64,000 bases of DNA, taken from NCBI RefSeq assembly GCF_026210795.1, contig NC_089455.1:3286001-3350000 (forward strand). The letters run 5' to 3'. Position 1 is the stretch's first letter; every line of letters begins with the position of its first letter. Position numbers and translations under genes: made by a program. Positions 13,801-23,478 of this stretch are shown here, one piece after another. Source of the DNA: Rhizophagus irregularis (taxonomy: Eukaryota; Glomeromycota; Glomeromycetes; Glomerales; Glomeraceae). The notes beneath the pieces are model-generated. The model did no database searches and was not told the DNA's origin. It worked only from the letters and a program-made list of their open reading frames with translations.

Positions 13801-14269
13801 CCCATCTATATTGTGTGCTGCAATGTTCAACTCTAAAAACATTGAATCTTTCATTTCTTGTTTATTCAAATTCCCCTTAACAAATCTTAGCCTTTGTCTT
13901 GTTAAGAATACATTAATACTTTCTTCACTTGTCAATGAATCAACTACTTTTTCTATGTTGTCTTGATTCTTTCGAAAATTACCCTTTTCAACCGTTGATT
14001 CATTTGTTTCTGGGTGTATATTTTCATTTTCTGCTTTACCACCCGCTTTGTATCCTTTTTGTTGTTGTTGTGACCGTTCGTCACTCATGTGCTGTATTGA
14101 GAACGCGTTGTTGTCCTGATTACTCTTGTGTAGATTGCCCCAAAGCTTGGCAATTTTCTCTCCCTTTCGTTATTACTACACGTGTAACTTCGTTTATCAT
14201 CTTGTGTAACCTTTGCTTTTGTTTTTGTTTAGACTAGCTAAAGAAAAAACTTCCAGATCATTAATATAT
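7888..14269 (-). mobile_element. Full-length non-LTR retrotransposon (LINE) with target-site duplication
   Basis: The element is 7903-14254, transcribed on the minus strand. Its 3' end carries a poly(A) tail (poly(T) at 7903-7913 on +). It is flanked by a perfect 15-bp duplication AGATCATTAATATAT (7888-7902 and 14255-14269). The match at both ends, with the tail adjoining one copy, shows a complete insertion of about 6.35 kb by target-primed reverse transcription. The 5' UTR is about 166 nt (14089-14254) and the 3' UTR about 340 nt. No separate gag-like ORF1 is visible. Confidence 0.9.
8253..14088 (-). pseudogene. LINE polyprotein (endonuclease, reverse transcriptase, RNase H), decayed
   Basis: Starting at the Met at 14088 (MSDERSQQQQ), the domains in order are as follows. 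APE-type endonuclease: AAHNIDG, AISETN, VLGDFND, SRIDQIW and NSHHSII (about 14.0-13.0 kb). Reverse transcriptase: VVTQDMMKAYDSV with the first catalytic Asp (about 11.65 kb) and AYMDD (about 11.29 kb). RNase H: YYTDGSL, STRAEIVAIFLAL, IYTDSLG and KGHSGIIGNDIADKL (9.73-9.30 kb). A C-terminal extension ends KKLLD at 8253. The order EN-RT-RNH matches I/Tad-like clades. At least three frameshifts (near 13.5, 10.8 and 10.1 kb), one more near 8.77 kb, and many stops make it inactive. The catalytic motifs themselves are still recognisable. Confidence 0.88.
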
Positions 14270-15096
14270 TAATTTATTAAATTTTTAATTAAATGATACT
14301 TTCTTCTTTATGTATTTTTAATATAATTTCTTATTATGTTATTTCATATCTTTTCAAGTTTATTTTATTTTAAAAGTAAAATAAAATTTTTCTGAATTTA
14401 TACCACTGTTAAAATAAATATATATTACATTTTTTTTTGAACGATTTCTTTTATAACAAAAAAAAATTTTTTTATTTATTTTTTTTTTTCAAAGAAAAAA
14501 ATTAATTAAATTGATAAATTATGTAATAAAAATTTAAATTAAAATTAAATTAAATAATTAATACATTTTAATATACTATAATAACAAAAAGACTGAAAAA
14601 ATATTAAAGAAAAAAATCATTAGAAAATTCATCAAAATACTTATTAAATTTAATTATATAATAGTTTTTAAAGTAAATATTTTAATTTGATATATAATAA
14701 ATTGTATTTGCTTTTTTTTTTAACCGCAGCATATTTGCTAATTTATTAAGATTATATAGTAATAATAGTATATAAATTACATATGAATTAAATTATATTA
14801 AATAAAACCTATCAACGAACCACTCATTATATTACAAAGAATACTTCACGTGTACACTATCAGGTGAAAATTACACTCAGAAAGTACTTTAAGTTAAGGA
14901 TTTTTGCCAAAGCTTAAAAGTAAAAAATTACTAATACCATAGTGAAAGGAAAATAAAATAAAAGAGTTTATACAAAATAATAAATAAACTTAAAAAAAAT
15001 AAAAAGTTTATATTAAAAATTATTTGAAGAAAAAAATGGTCATGAACGTAATCAAAAAGAGTTTTAAATATTTTTTTTGATTATATTTTTTTAATA
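14270..15096. other. AT-rich DNA
   Basis: Low-complexity A/T runs; no gene or repeat end can be supported. Confidence 0.45.
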
Positions 15097-15599
15097 CCCT
15101 ATGAAAAGTTTTTATACTTAAAATATACTTAAAATTTTATTAAAATATACTTAAAATTTTATTAAAATATATTTAAAATAAGTATCAATTTTAATTCGCG
15201 ATATACTTATAATATACCATATACCTAAAATGTGTCTAAAATACTTTTAAAATATACTTAAACTAAAATTTAAGTACAATATAAGTGTATTTTTTATATG
15301 TTTAAAATATTCTTAAAATATGCTTAAATTAAAATTTAAGTACAATATAAGTGTATTTTTTATATACTTGAAATATACTTAAATTGAATTTTAAGCACAT
15401 TTTAAGAATATTTTAAATATGCAAAAAATACACTTTTATTGTACTTAAATATAATTTAAGTACTTGGGCAAAAAACAAGTACATTAAAAGTATATTTTAA
15501 GAGTATTTTAGGCACATTTTAGGTATATTATAAGTATATCGTGAATTAAAATTGATACTTATTTTAAGTATATTTTAAGTATAAAAACTTTTCATAGGG
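15097..15599. repeat. 503-bp near-perfect hairpin (foldback) element
   Basis: The ends are CCCTATGAAAAGTTTTTATA (15097) and its exact complement (to 15599). The complementarity continues almost to the centre near 15345. Both arms are built from degenerate ACTTAAAATATACTTAAA-like units. The left arm also contains a direct duplication (ATTTAAGTACAATATAAGTG at about 15269 and 15337). The flanks read ATA on both sides, a possible 3-bp target duplication. It is probably a foldback MITE; no coding capacity. Confidence 0.8.
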
Positions 15600-16429
15600 A
15601 TAAATTGTAATAGATTATATATTTACAATCTTATTACAAATTATAAGTTGCAAAACTATTAAAAATGTATTTCCTATAAAAGTTAAATAAAAAAAAAACA
15701 AAAAAGTAATATTAATAAAGCTTCTTTAAACAAAATGCTATTTTGATATCAATACTAATACCAAAATCTATATACTAAAAAAATGTTTCTATAAAAAATA
15801 AATGTAAAATGAAATATTAATACTGTTTTTTAAGTAAATGCAAAAATTCTCTTTTTGTAATCACCATATTTCCATTTTAAAGCTAAAGTCTGTTTTCTAT
15901 AAAGCCATTTATTATAAAATTTAAAAAATAAATATTATAATAAAATACAGTACTAGTAATACTAATAAAAAATAATTTACTAGTAAAAAAATATAATTTT
16001 TACATTTTACATAGTTGCATACTTTTTGATTTTTGAGAATACTTATGAGATGTTTATTTTAATTTTTTACAAGTGTTATTGCAAATTGACAGGAATGCTT
16101 ATTTTCAAGAGATGCTTATTTTCATGATTTTACAGTATTAATAGAAAGTGTTTAAACTTATAAAATAATTAAAGTATTATTACATATTACACTTAAAATA
16201 TTTGCTAAATTATTTAAATAATAAAATCAATAGAAAATATAACTTTTTTTTTAAGAGGTACTATACATGGGAGTACTATAATTCATGATATATGGTAACT
16301 AAACTAGTTATATCTATCTTTAAGGGTATAATCATTAAAATATTCCTAATATGAATTATATTATTATTATAAAAATATTAAAAATAAAAAAAAATTATTA
16401 AAAGGTTAAACTCTTTATAATTCCTATAG
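15600..16429. other. AT-rich DNA
   Basis: No supported feature. There is a short direct repetition of ATGCTTATTTTCA near 16100-16125. Confidence 0.4.
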
Positions 16430-16645
16430 GGTTATCCCATTTACTTATAAGATAAGTCACTGGAAATCTAAAGTAAAATTCATGATTAAGAATTTTTAAA
16501 GATCTTATTATATAGATAAATTACACCTAAAATATTATAATTTTTTTTCTTTTTAGATTAATTAACTAATAGAATCACTGGTAAAATTACTAGTAAATTT
16601 AAATTTTTTTCTGAAGACCTCTATTAAAAATAAACAGAATCCTAT
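16430..16645. mobile_element. MITE, 'TTACTTATAA' family, degenerate copy a
   Basis: The left end contains CATTTACTTATAAGATAAGTC; the right end contains GACCTCTATTAAAAATAAACA. The interior has the family signature TTTTTAGATTAATTAAC and GGTAAAATTACTAGTAAATT, shared with copies at 54.1, 58.3 and 59.0 kb. The target duplication is not clear. Confidence 0.5.
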
Positions 16646-16723
16646 CAATAAAATGGTATATAAATGATCAGATTTAATACTTTTTATTTAGAATCTCATT
16701 TATTAATAAATATGCTATTACAG

Positions 16724-16866
16724 TAGAACTCCACTTACTTATAGTTATAATTTTTTTTCTTTTTAACTAATTAACCAATAGAATTTAAAAAAAAAGTAAA
16801 GTAAAAATTATTGGTAAAAAGTTAATTTTTTACAATAACCTTTATTATAAATAAATGGAGTCCTGC
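16724..16866. mobile_element. MITE, 'TTACTTATAA' family, copy b
   Basis: A compact 143-bp copy. Ends are GTAGAACTCCACTTACTTAT and its near complement (TTTATTATAAATAAATGGAG, then TCCTGC). It is flanked by TATTACA on both sides (16717-16723 and 16867-16873), a 7-bp duplication that extends ambiguously to 9 (GCTATTACA). Confidence 0.65.
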
Positions 16867-17211
16867 TATTACATAAAGAATTGGCACATTCTGGAATAAA
16901 AACTCATAAGCATTATAGTTGTGATAATCCACTTAATTTCAAGTAGATACACCAGATAAGGTTGTTGGGCTAAATTAAGTAGTTTAGACAATTATTGAAA
17001 TTGAAACTAGTTGAAACATTTTATTAAAAAATTAAAAATTTGCAAACTGTGAAACTGACGAAACTGGTAAAACTGTGAAAGGTTTAGACATATTTTTATA
17101 TATTAATTAATAAAGTTTACCATTTATTATAATAAATTATATGATTTATATTAATTATTTAAATTATTATATATATTAAAATATATAGTAAATTTAACTA
17201 ATAACCAGTTT

Positions 17212-18287
17212 ATTTTTTTATTTTTTTATGTTTTAGAAGACATCATCATGCGGCTTTCATGAGCTACATGGAGAGCTTACAATGCCAGTTGTGGTAATGC
17301 ACTCCTACCGTTGAGCGACAGATAATCAAGCAACCTATTCTAATTATTTAGAAGTAACCGGATGTTCATCTCTCTACCTCCTATATACCACACTGGGAAG
17401 ACGACCCAAGTTTATACCCACACAAGGATGGATCGTAGTGTAACAGGATTTCTGACACAGTTATGCTATCCACTAGCGCCTGTCAGAAGTGAGCAACCAC
17501 CCACGTAGGCAGATATAATGGAGCAGACATCTAAAAGTCCTTCCATGATGGTTGGCTTAGAAGTACTGCAATACTAAAACTACTGATATGACTTCACTCA
17601 AAGCCCACTACAGGCCGCAATTACCATACCAGCTCACCATAGTTGTAAATCTCTCGGTAGTAATAGCAGTGACTACCAGGGACAGTAAGCTACTAAAGTA
17701 CTGGGATCACCGCTATTATAAGTAACCAAGCCAGTTATCAGGGATCATCCCGCAGTACGTCAAATTCATAAGGAATGAACCTCACCTTAGAACCTTATAT
17801 ACTTGTGAGCTTACAAACGTCTCCAATCAGCCTAAACCTATTAGAAGGTAAACTACTGCTAAGACATTGCACTTGAGACTTTACCATCTATAAGGACTAT
17901 CTAGTGTAGTAAACCTCCACAGTAAAGTTTACCACACCCTTAGTGGTATCGCAGAGTAACCACCAAGACAAAAGCTTACCCAGATGGTATGCATGCAGTG
18001 ACCATCCAGACAGGACAATAGGCTTCCCAATAGCCTCATAGGGAACGCTAGGAGGACACCATGACCCTTTATTGAAATATGCCGCTAACCAGTACATACT
18101 AATTTACCATGATGCAGTCAAGTCTACACTAATCCCTGTACCTTCACACTATTGGTAGTAGTGTCCACAATAAAATTCTTTTAATTTCCGTAATTAGCAA
18201 AATCGAACCTGCGACCTCACCATACTCAGGCTTCACGAGGGGACTCACGGACTAACCAATGATATGAGCTAAGAGTGATCAACCCTT
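17212..18287 (-). mobile_element. Long tRNA-headed retroelement (SINE-like), copy 1
   Basis: This 1,076-bp insertion is GC-richer than its surroundings and is flanked by a perfect 14-bp duplication CTAATAACCAGTTT (17198-17211 and 18288-18301). Read on the minus strand, its 5' end looks like a tRNA. A Pol III A-box-like stretch is TTAGCTCATATCATTGGTTA and a B-box-like stretch is GCAGGTTCGATTTTG about 55 bases further on. Its 3' end is A-rich (CATAAAAAAATAAAAAAATA), as expected for LINE-driven insertion. The roughly 900-bp body is unusually long for a SINE. A 66-codon open frame inside it (17897-18097, minus) is probably incidental. A second copy is at 62.6-63.8 kb. Confidence 0.75.
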
Positions 18288-18334
18288 CTAATAACCAGTT
18301 TTATAATTTTACTTTTTATATATTATTACTAGTA

Positions 18335-18532
18335 TAGTCAGATCTCTATATAGTTATTTAATTGGATTCTGCAAAAATTGGTAACTATATAAAGGGTTTT
18401 ACTATGATGTGATTATATAAAGATTTTTTTATATAATAATTATATAAATTAGTTTTTCCCAAAGGTATAATTATATGAAGAAATTTTATATGATGTGATT
18501 ATATGAAGTGTAACTATATGGAGGTCTAACTG
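18335..18532. mobile_element. pogo-like MITE, copy 1
   Basis: The left end is TAGTCAGATCTCTATATAG and the right end is the complement of CAGTTAGACCTCCATATAG. TA dinucleotides flank both sides. The family consensus CAGTCAGACCTCTATATA is typical of pogo/Tigger-type ends. Related copies lie at 56.7, 60.2 and 62.1 kb. Confidence 0.65.
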
Positions 18533-18712
18533 TATTTATTAATAATTGTTAATTAATATATAATATTTTATTTTAAATTTTATTAATTAGAAAGTTTAGA
18601 CATAGTTTAGACATTTAGCTATTGTCGAAACCTTTTGTCATAGTTTAAACTATTACTAATTAAAGTTTAGACTTTTGTCAAAAGTTAAAATGAGTTTAGC
18701 CAAGCAACCTTA

Positions 18713-19934
18713 ACACCAAATCTAACTAATTATATTTCTAAGTTTTTTAATATTTTTAATTTTAATATCTTTCTACTGATTAACTTAAATTAGTAAAAAT
18801 TAAAAATTAAAATCCATTAATTCGTAATCCATGTACCAATCGGACTACCCCTTAAATCTGCATTTCCAATATAGGAATATCCACCAATTTTTAATCGAAT
18901 AAATTGAAATTTTTAATGAAAAAACTTTGACATTTGCTTTATTTTATTAAAGTATCAAAAATAACTCTTAAAAAAGTCAAACTTTCACCAATAAACTTTA
19001 AATTTCTTCAAATCGTAATTTGTGTAACCATCGACACAAAACCGAAAATTTTTTTCACTTAATAATTTGAAAATAAATGCTTTAAATATGTTTAAAACTA
19101 ATATTTTAAGATAAAATTACCATTTTTAAATTCCTAAAGATTGATTTATAAAAGTTTCATATAGGCATTAAAAATGGGAAAATAGATTATTGTTAGTTAA
19201 CCTTAAAATAGGAAATATTTTTACATTTATTATATCATTTTTTTTTTAATATTCTATTAATATATGTCCAAAGTATATATGTGTGAATTTTGAGACTTCT
19301 TGCTAGTACTTTTATTAGAAAAAAAAATGATAAATAATTTTTACTAAAATTTCGCTAATTGATAATATTTAAAAGCAATTTGCAAAATTTTGAGTTTTGA
19401 AATACTTAAATTTATATTTTTACAAAATAGATTTAATCTCTAAGTTTTTTTTTAAAAAAAAATTTAATTGGTTTGGCTAAAAATTGACCGACTTTACTTT
19501 TTTTGGAAGTGGAGATTTGATTTTGCCGATCACTAGGTCTGATTCATTCGTGGATCGGCAATTAATCTTATTAGCCTTCTTAAATTGGCTTAATTTCATA
19601 AATCCAAAAAAGTTAAGTATTTAGTCTGAATGATCAATATTCCAATACTTCCAGTTTTTTCAAAAGAAAACCAAAAGTAAAAATGCTAAAATTTTAAGAA
19701 AAAAAAAACTAAAAAACAAAAAGAAAAGTTATAACTTTTAAAAAATTCCAAAAGGAAAAACTATATAAAGAAAGTAATAAACACCAATATTACTTTAACA
19801 TTATAAATAACAACTGATAATAAAGAAAAAGCCTATTTCCTAAGTAATAACCAACTACTTTTACTTCAACTTGTACTTTATAGAGAGACCTTTGTAATAC
19901 TTCTAAAAATAAAGAAATTAACAGGAAAACTTTA
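18713..19934. other. AT-rich DNA with one small hairpin
   Basis: The only structured feature is an inverted repeat TGCCGATCAC / GTGGATCGGCA at about 19523-19561, near a TTTGGCTAAAAATTGACCGA word. It may be a relic of a repeat. Otherwise low complexity. Confidence 0.4.
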
Positions 19935-20829
19935 CACTACAGTAGGTAATCAAAAGTATAAGGACACTTTGTTTTACCAAATTATGCAAAAAATTATGTA
20001 ATAATGTGATATAAATAATTTATAATCTAATATTTGTAATCATAATAAACAAATTTTTATACTTTATATTTTTCAGAATTTTTTAGAAATATGAAACTAT
20101 CTATAGCATAAATTATTTTAATTTTATTATGCAGTTCACAAAATTTGAAAATGATGTAACTTAATTAATATCGTTCTAATCAATATGATTTTAGTATCAT
20201 TTGAATTGTCTTGATGAGACGAATCTAATGAGCTAAATATTGTGAAAATCTGATTATTAAATCAAAATATATTATAGATTAATTCTAAATAATTAAAATA
20301 TAATTGTGTGCCAAATATTGATTTTACAATTATTATTTTATTATCGTTGAAATAATACAAGTAGGCGGATCTAATAAATCTAAGATCCCAAAAATCCAAT
20401 CGCTAGATACTGAATATTCTTAATAAATCTTAAATTTATATGAATTTTGCAAATTCTGTAAACTCATGTAAAATTTTACTTGATAACCTTACATTGAGCT
20501 AATAAACTTATGCAAAATTTTATTATTTACATTATGTTTGTATGTTATATTAAATTTCTTGATAAAATACTTGAAAAATATATTAAAAAAAATGCATAAA
20601 ATATATTTCTCTAGTATATTTTAAGTGTCGATCAATTACATATCTCATAGAATAAAAGCATAAATGAAAATAAAATTTATCAATAAATTTTTATCTAATT
20701 TAATAAAGTTTAATAAATAAGACATAATAAATATGTTTAATTTAATTTTTTATTTTAATTTTATTATTATGTATATAAATTTTTTCATTTTGAAAAGTGT
20801 CCATATACTTTTGATCGCCTACTGTAGTG
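19935..20829. mobile_element. Tc1/mariner-type MITE, 895 bp
   Basis: Terminal inverted repeats of about 35 bp (left CACTACAGTAGG-TAATCAAAAGT, right the complement of CACTACAGTAGGCGATCAAA) are flanked by TA on each side (19933-19934 and 20830-20831). No transposase frame survives. Inside, at about 20191-20236, is a copy of the TTGTCTTGATGAGACGAATC motif found at several other places in the window. Confidence 0.75.
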
Positions 20830-21002
20830 TAGAATTCAAAGTTCAGCCACTCAGTATATAACTTTTACAACTTTCAGGAATTTGGTAGGATTGTGAAAAA
20901 AAAGCTTTTCAGAAGTAAAATTATTTTTGATAAGAACTAAATAACAAATTTTTCTTCAGCAAATGATTGGCAAGTGAGAAATGTATCAATTCTCCATATT
21001 GC

Positions 21003-21528
21003 TACATCAGGAAATTTTTTTAGGCGTAATTTAATGTAATATTTCGGAGGTGGTGTAAAATTTCGAAATATTACACTAAAAATATAATATTACAAAAGTT
21101 TATGTTCTTAAATTTGAATAATTATAGTAATTTAAGAATATCTCGCTATCTACTGATCCAATTAAAATGATTTATAGCTCATTGGAATCAGCTCATCAAG
21201 TCAAATCGAATGGTAGTAAATTCGCATTTTTACAGTTGATAGAACGCTCTATAGTATGCAATAAAGTTTTAAATTAATAGAAAGTCATCTATTAAACGTA
21301 AAGATACGATTTTACTACCATTCAATTTGACTTGATGAGCTGATTCCAATGAGCTATAAATCGTCTTAATTGGATCAGTAGATAGCGAGATATTCTTAAA
21401 TTACTATAATTATTCAAATTTAAGAGCGTAAACTTTTGTAATATTATGTTTTTAGTGTAATATTTCAAAATTTTACACCACCTCCAAAATATTACACTAA
21501 AGTACGCCTAAACAAATTTCCAGATGTA
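21003..21528. repeat. Foldback element, ~526 bp, with the GTCTTGATGAG-type motif in both arms
   Basis: The outer arms begin TACATCAGGAAATTT and end with the near complement AAATTTCCAGATGTA, with TAGGCGTA / TACGCCTA just inside. Both arms include TACTGATCCAATTAAAA and the words TAGCTCATTGGAATCAGCTC and ATCAAGTCAAAT, in opposite orientation. The unpaired centre lies near 21225-21300. No coding sequence. Confidence 0.75.
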
Positions 21529-22000
21529 AACAATTTATTTTATGATTATATATATTTATTTAATAAAGGATTTTTTTTTATTACTACGGCTATACTTCTC
21601 CGCTAATTAATTATGTCGTATTTCAGCGAACGGACCAATTCACTATTTATTATAAAATTACTATGAATTAATTACGTCTGTCAAAATACATTACGTCTGT
21701 CAAAATAAATTTAATTAGTATTTTGTCATTTTGACGAAAAGTATAACTACGGCGATATATCGCTAGTCCTCAAATGTCATGTGTTTAGACTATTATCATG
21801 TGATTAGTTTATTGTTATTTTTATTAAAGCAAACTAGCAAAGCAATAACTATACAAATTAATTATTAACAATTATTAACATATTACTATTATCTTTCTAT
21901 TGATACATTCTTTCGATTAATACATTTTTTTTATTGATACATTATTTCTATTCATGTATTCTAATTAATTATTCCTGACGTTATTAAATTTCTTGTTCCT
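21529..22000. other. AT-rich DNA
   Basis: Two short words, ACTACGGC(T/G)ATA, occur at about 21583 and 21744, and a direct repeat CATTACGTCTGTCAAAATA at 21672-21710. No element boundary can be fixed. It may be the far end of the broken FAR1/MULE element that follows. Confidence 0.35.
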
Positions 22001-22674
22001 TCATCCAAGGCAAATGAGTTAAAGTATTATCTTCATCCCAACTACGAAATATAAGTCAACGAGAATCAATTTCCTTTTGATTATCAAGCCAATTAGAAAG
22101 TTTAGCTGCATCATTTAATAATGATTCCTTTGTAAGTCGAAATCTTTGAATAGTGTTGTAAAGTTCTCGTGAATAAAGTGGGTGGATTGGATATTTCTGC
22201 TCAAGGAATTTTCTTTGTGCTATAGCTCCAAACTTACAAGAAACTGTCATAAATTTGATATCTTCGATCATTGAATCAGTAAATTTTCTAGAATCTTCAA
22301 ATTCAACTATTGATACATCTAAAGAATAATTATGTTGTTCAACTATTTTATTAATAATCACATATTTCTCAGGGTTTTTCAATTTTGGGCATGATGCATT
22401 GACAAACGGACAACAAATTTTTTTTGTAACAGTGTCTCTAGTAGAATTTGATTCATAGATACGACTGTGAGAACATATATATGTGCAATGACAGATGATA
22501 CCTTCCAAACGTACTATACGATCCTTAATAATCTGAAAACCCTGCTGCTTGGCCCACATGATAATAAAATTTTCACAAGCTTCCTATGATTTAAACTTCC
22601 TTCCCGAATACAATAATGTATGGTGATTTTCATTAGATAAGATCATTTCATTACTTATATTATTGCAATCATCT
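21987..22674 (-). pseudogene. FAR1-type DNA-binding fragment of a MULE transposase
   Basis: Minus-strand frame. It begins before LYSGRKFKS, is interrupted by one stop (where the family has Trp), and continues as EACENFIIMWAKQQGFQII. It keeps CHCTYICSHSR and KKICCPFVNASCPKL, a Cys/His pattern of the FAR1 / MULE N-terminal zinc-binding domain. It ends RKFTDSMIEDIKFMT, then LSNWLDNQKEIDSR-stop-LIFRSWDEDNTLTHLPWM. Both internal stops can be explained as TGG to TAG or TGA. The catalytic DDE and SWIM regions are missing, so this is a 5' fragment of a Mutator-like element or a derived gene. Family assignment is from remembered motif patterns, not a search. Confidence 0.7.
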
Positions 22675-22734
22675 AAAAAAAAAAATAATTAATTAGTAAA
22701 TTATAAAGTCCACATTACTAATACTAACCCACTA

Positions 22735-22848
22735 TCCTAATCTAACTCTAACCCTAATCCAAACCCTAATACAAACCCTAATCCAAATCCTAATCCAAAC
22801 CCTAATCCAACATACCCTAACTCTAACTCTAACCCTAACCCTAAGCCT
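22735..22848. repeat. Interstitial telomere-like array (CCCTAA)n
   Basis: About 18 tandem units of CCCTAA mixed with the variants CTCTAA, CCCTAATCCAAA and CCCTAATACAAA. The CCCTAA/TTAGGG unit is the usual fungal telomere repeat. Degenerate units and position inside other DNA mark it as internal rather than a chromosome end. Confidence 0.85.
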
Positions 22849-23478
22849 ATACGTATCATGTAAATATCTGAGGTAGTTAGTCTTCGCTAGACTCTTCTTT
22901 CATATTTTCCATAAAGTAATAAATAAAGTAGTTTACATTCGATATTAATGAAAAAAAAAGTATGTTTATGTTCAATATTAGTGAAAAAATAGTGTTTTAC
23001 GTTCAAATATTAATGAAAGTAATAGCTAAAATGAAAACATTTTGAGAGAGAGAGAGAGAAGCCGTGGGAAATACTGATTTACTTGATAATCGAAAGTTTA
23101 TTAAAAGTATAATTCACGTGATTATAGTTTATTTTACATCATTACAATAAAATAATTACTAAAATCCATATATATTACATAATTAAACTAATCAAATCAC
23201 ATGACAAATGGGTATAGCGATAAATCGCATATGCGATAAATCATAATTTTCTTTAATAAAATCATTTTATTTTAGTTAAAATAAATAAATTTTTATATAA
23301 AAAAATATATTTTATATAAAATAATAGTTTTAATGCGAAAAATATTTTAAGCTTTATAAATAATATATAAAAATTTAATATCAGATATTGAATAATATTT
23401 AGTTCTTTTAAAAAGATATTTAGAAAATAAAAAAAAAAGTAAAAAAAAAATATTAATTTGTATTAAAATATTATTATA
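22849..23478. other. AT-rich DNA with a GA microsatellite
   Basis: A (GA)n run at about 23043-23059 and near-repeated phrases TTTA(C/T)(A/G)TTC(A/G)ATATTA(A/G)TGAAAA at about 22932-23030. Nothing coding. Confidence 0.45.

Larger units (their letters stand above)
16957..18712. mobile_element. hAT-like non-autonomous element carrying two nested insertions
   Basis: Ends are TAAGGTTGTTGGGCTAAA (16957) and the complement of TAAGGTTGCTTGGCTAAA (to 18712). The 8-bp flanks are ACACCAGA (16949-16956) and ACACCAAA (18713-18720), a hAT-type duplication with one mismatch. Inside are the tRNA-headed retroelement (17212-18287) and a pogo-like MITE (18335-18532). Without them the element is about 0.45 kb and has no transposase. 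It shares ends with the elements at 59174 and 63414. Confidence 0.78.

Noticed and set aside
15097-15599. CRISPR-like or regularly spaced repeat array
   Set aside because: The repeats are palindromic halves of one hairpin with no unique spacers, and the genome is eukaryotic.
17897-18097. 66-codon frame with many Trp and aromatic residues
   Set aside because: It lies in the body of the tRNA-headed retroelement; copy 2 does not keep the frame, so coding is not supported.
18190-18287. A functional tRNA gene on the minus strand
   Set aside because: A- and B-box-like sequences are present, but a full cloverleaf with a matching acceptor stem could not be drawn, and the sequence is part of a 1.1 kb insertion with a target duplication.
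20191-20240. Possible hammerhead ribozyme (TTGATGAGACGAATC resembles the CUGAUGAG...CGAAA core)
   Set aside because: The first core base is U rather than C, the stem between the two core halves is missing, and CGAAU replaces CGAAA. No stem I/III with an NUH cleavage site could be drawn. Treated as a plain hairpin motif.
22735-22848. A true chromosome end
   Set aside because: Units are degenerate and unique DNA continues on both sides for tens of kilobases.
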